Positions 5,438 to 6,037 of a DNA stretch of 6,037 nucleotides are shown one piece after another. Source of the stretch: Anaerolineae bacterium (GTDB lineage: Bacteria > Chloroflexota > Anaerolineae > Promineifilales > Promineifilaceae); contig JANQSK010000787.1 of assembly GCA_028284105.1 (NCBI GenBank), positions 1-6,037 of the forward strand, written 5' to 3'. The position numbers and the translations under genes are program-made. Numbering within the stretch: position 1 is the first letter of the stretch; every line of letters starts with the position of its first letter. The notes under the pieces are model-generated. The model ran no database searches. It worked only from the letters and a program-made list of their open reading frames with translations, and was not told where the DNA came from.

Positions 5438-6037
5438 TTAAATCTGTCTCAACGCTTGATCAAAATCTGCAATAATATCTTCGATATCTTCACAGCCTGT
5501 AGAGACGCGGATAAGATTACCGTTCTTAGGTTTTGGATAAACCAGCGTATATAAATCCCCAAGACTCACGCCGATATCACACATCTTGACCGCATTACAG
5601 AACCGATTCATTTCTGTGGCATCCCCTTTAATTTTAAACGCCATCATGCCGCCAAACCCATCAGAAAGTAGTGATTGGGCCAACGCCTGTTGGGGATGTG
5701 TTGAACCACCTGGGTACCGAACCCATTCCACTTGGTCATGACCCTCTAAATATTGCGCTAAGGCCAAAGCATTTGCCGAATGTTGACGCATCCGCAATGG
5801 CAACGTCCGCACGCCACGCAACAGCAACCAGGAGTTAAAGGGGCTAGGACACTGCCCAAAAGAATCTAATTTGAGCTTTGCTTTGAGCATGTCCTCTGCG
5901 GAGCCAGCAAGCACACCAGCCACCGTATCACCGTGACCAGAAATATACTTGGTGGCTGAGTGAACGACTAAATCTGCGCCCAGCTCAGCAGGTCGCAGCA
6001 GGTAAGGGCTCAAAAAAGTGTTGTCTACAATGAATTT
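5438..6037 (-). CDS. Cys/Met-metabolism PLP-dependent enzyme, C-terminal half (5' end cut by window)
   Basis: The frame is open to the window edge, giving 199 visible residues of a protein usually near 390. The TTG at 6011-6013 is internal, because upstream codons continue the conserved VDNTFLSP motif. Visible residues include Asp5 of VDNTF, which pairs with the PLP ring nitrogen, and Lys30 in HSATKYISGHGD, the Schiff-base lysine. Also visible are the RGVRTLPLRM helix (74-83), SLGD (158-161) and Arg177 in IRVSTGCED, the expected carboxylate-binding arginine. Family knowledge: these tetrameric cytosolic enzymes include cystathionine gamma-synthase, cystathionine gamma-lyase, methionine gamma-lyase and O-acyl-homoserine sulfhydrylase. 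The sequence does not separate these. The usual P-A-S-M-T-H segment after SLGD is replaced by a shorter VYPKPKNG stretch. The stop is 49 bases upstream of the VOC gene. Confidence 0.9.
   Translation of the reverse strand, partial: KFIVDNTFLSPYLLRPAELGADLVVHSATKYISGHGDTVAGVLAGSAEDMLKAKLKLDSFGQCPSPFNSWLLLRGVRTLPLRMRQHSANALALAQYLEGHDQVEWVRYPGGSTHPQQALAQSLLSDGFGGMMAFKIKGDATEMNRFCNAVKMCDIGVSLGDLYTLVYPKPKNGNLIRVSTGCEDIEDIIADFDQALRQI

Noticed and set aside
6011..6013. TTG at 6013 as the start of the PLP enzyme
   Set aside because: The codons upstream, to the window edge, encode the conserved VDNTF part of the same enzyme, so the gene continues beyond the window.

Overview
The window is about 6 kb of bacterial chromosome-like sequence of moderate GC. 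It is densely coded on both strands, with no gene-free stretch longer than about 150 bases. No phage, transposon, tRNA, rRNA or CRISPR features were seen. The style of several proteins suggests an environmental Chloroflexota (Anaerolineae-like) bacterium: a DEAD-box helicase with a DbpA-type RNA-binding tail, a WD40-caspase fusion, an Rv1855c-type luciferase-like oxidoreductase and a gamma-family Cys/Met PLP enzyme. This is recalled resemblance, not a search result, so the assignment is tentative.

Layout from left to right. (1) Positions 1-531 (+) hold the C-terminal part of a DEAD-box RNA helicase with an RG/S-rich linker and a DbpA-like RNA-binding domain. (2) A strong, nearly symmetric hairpin at 557-599 can terminate transcription from both sides. 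(3) A minus-strand two-gene operon runs from a good promoter at 3988-4015. Its first gene is a 972-residue WD40-propeller/caspase-like (peptidase C14) protein with an intact His/Cys dyad. Its second is a 125-residue two-helix membrane protein of unknown function, whose ribosome binding site abuts the caspase stop codon. (4) A divergent promoter region at about 3944-4083 contains three GTGAC elements. (5) A luciferase-like flavin/F420 oxidoreductase lies at 4084-5019 (+). (6) A VOC-fold (glyoxalase/bleomycin-resistance-like) protein lies on the minus strand, and its stop codon directly abuts the stop of the oxidoreductase. (7) At the right edge on the minus strand is the C-terminal half of a trans-sulfuration-type PLP enzyme, cut by the window end.

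Two things stand out. First, the 8-bp palindrome ACGGCCGT occurs six times (about 0.1 expected by chance). Every CGGCCG in the window is inside it, and it lies in unrelated genes in two different reading phases. This looks like a genome-wide highly iterated palindrome, comparable in style to the cyanobacterial HIP1 element but with a different sequence. Second, the WD40-caspase gene is tightly coupled to a small membrane protein. That arrangement could be a sensor-protease module with a membrane-acting or membrane-anchored partner. It resembles protease-triggered stress or defence systems, but nothing in the window proves that role.
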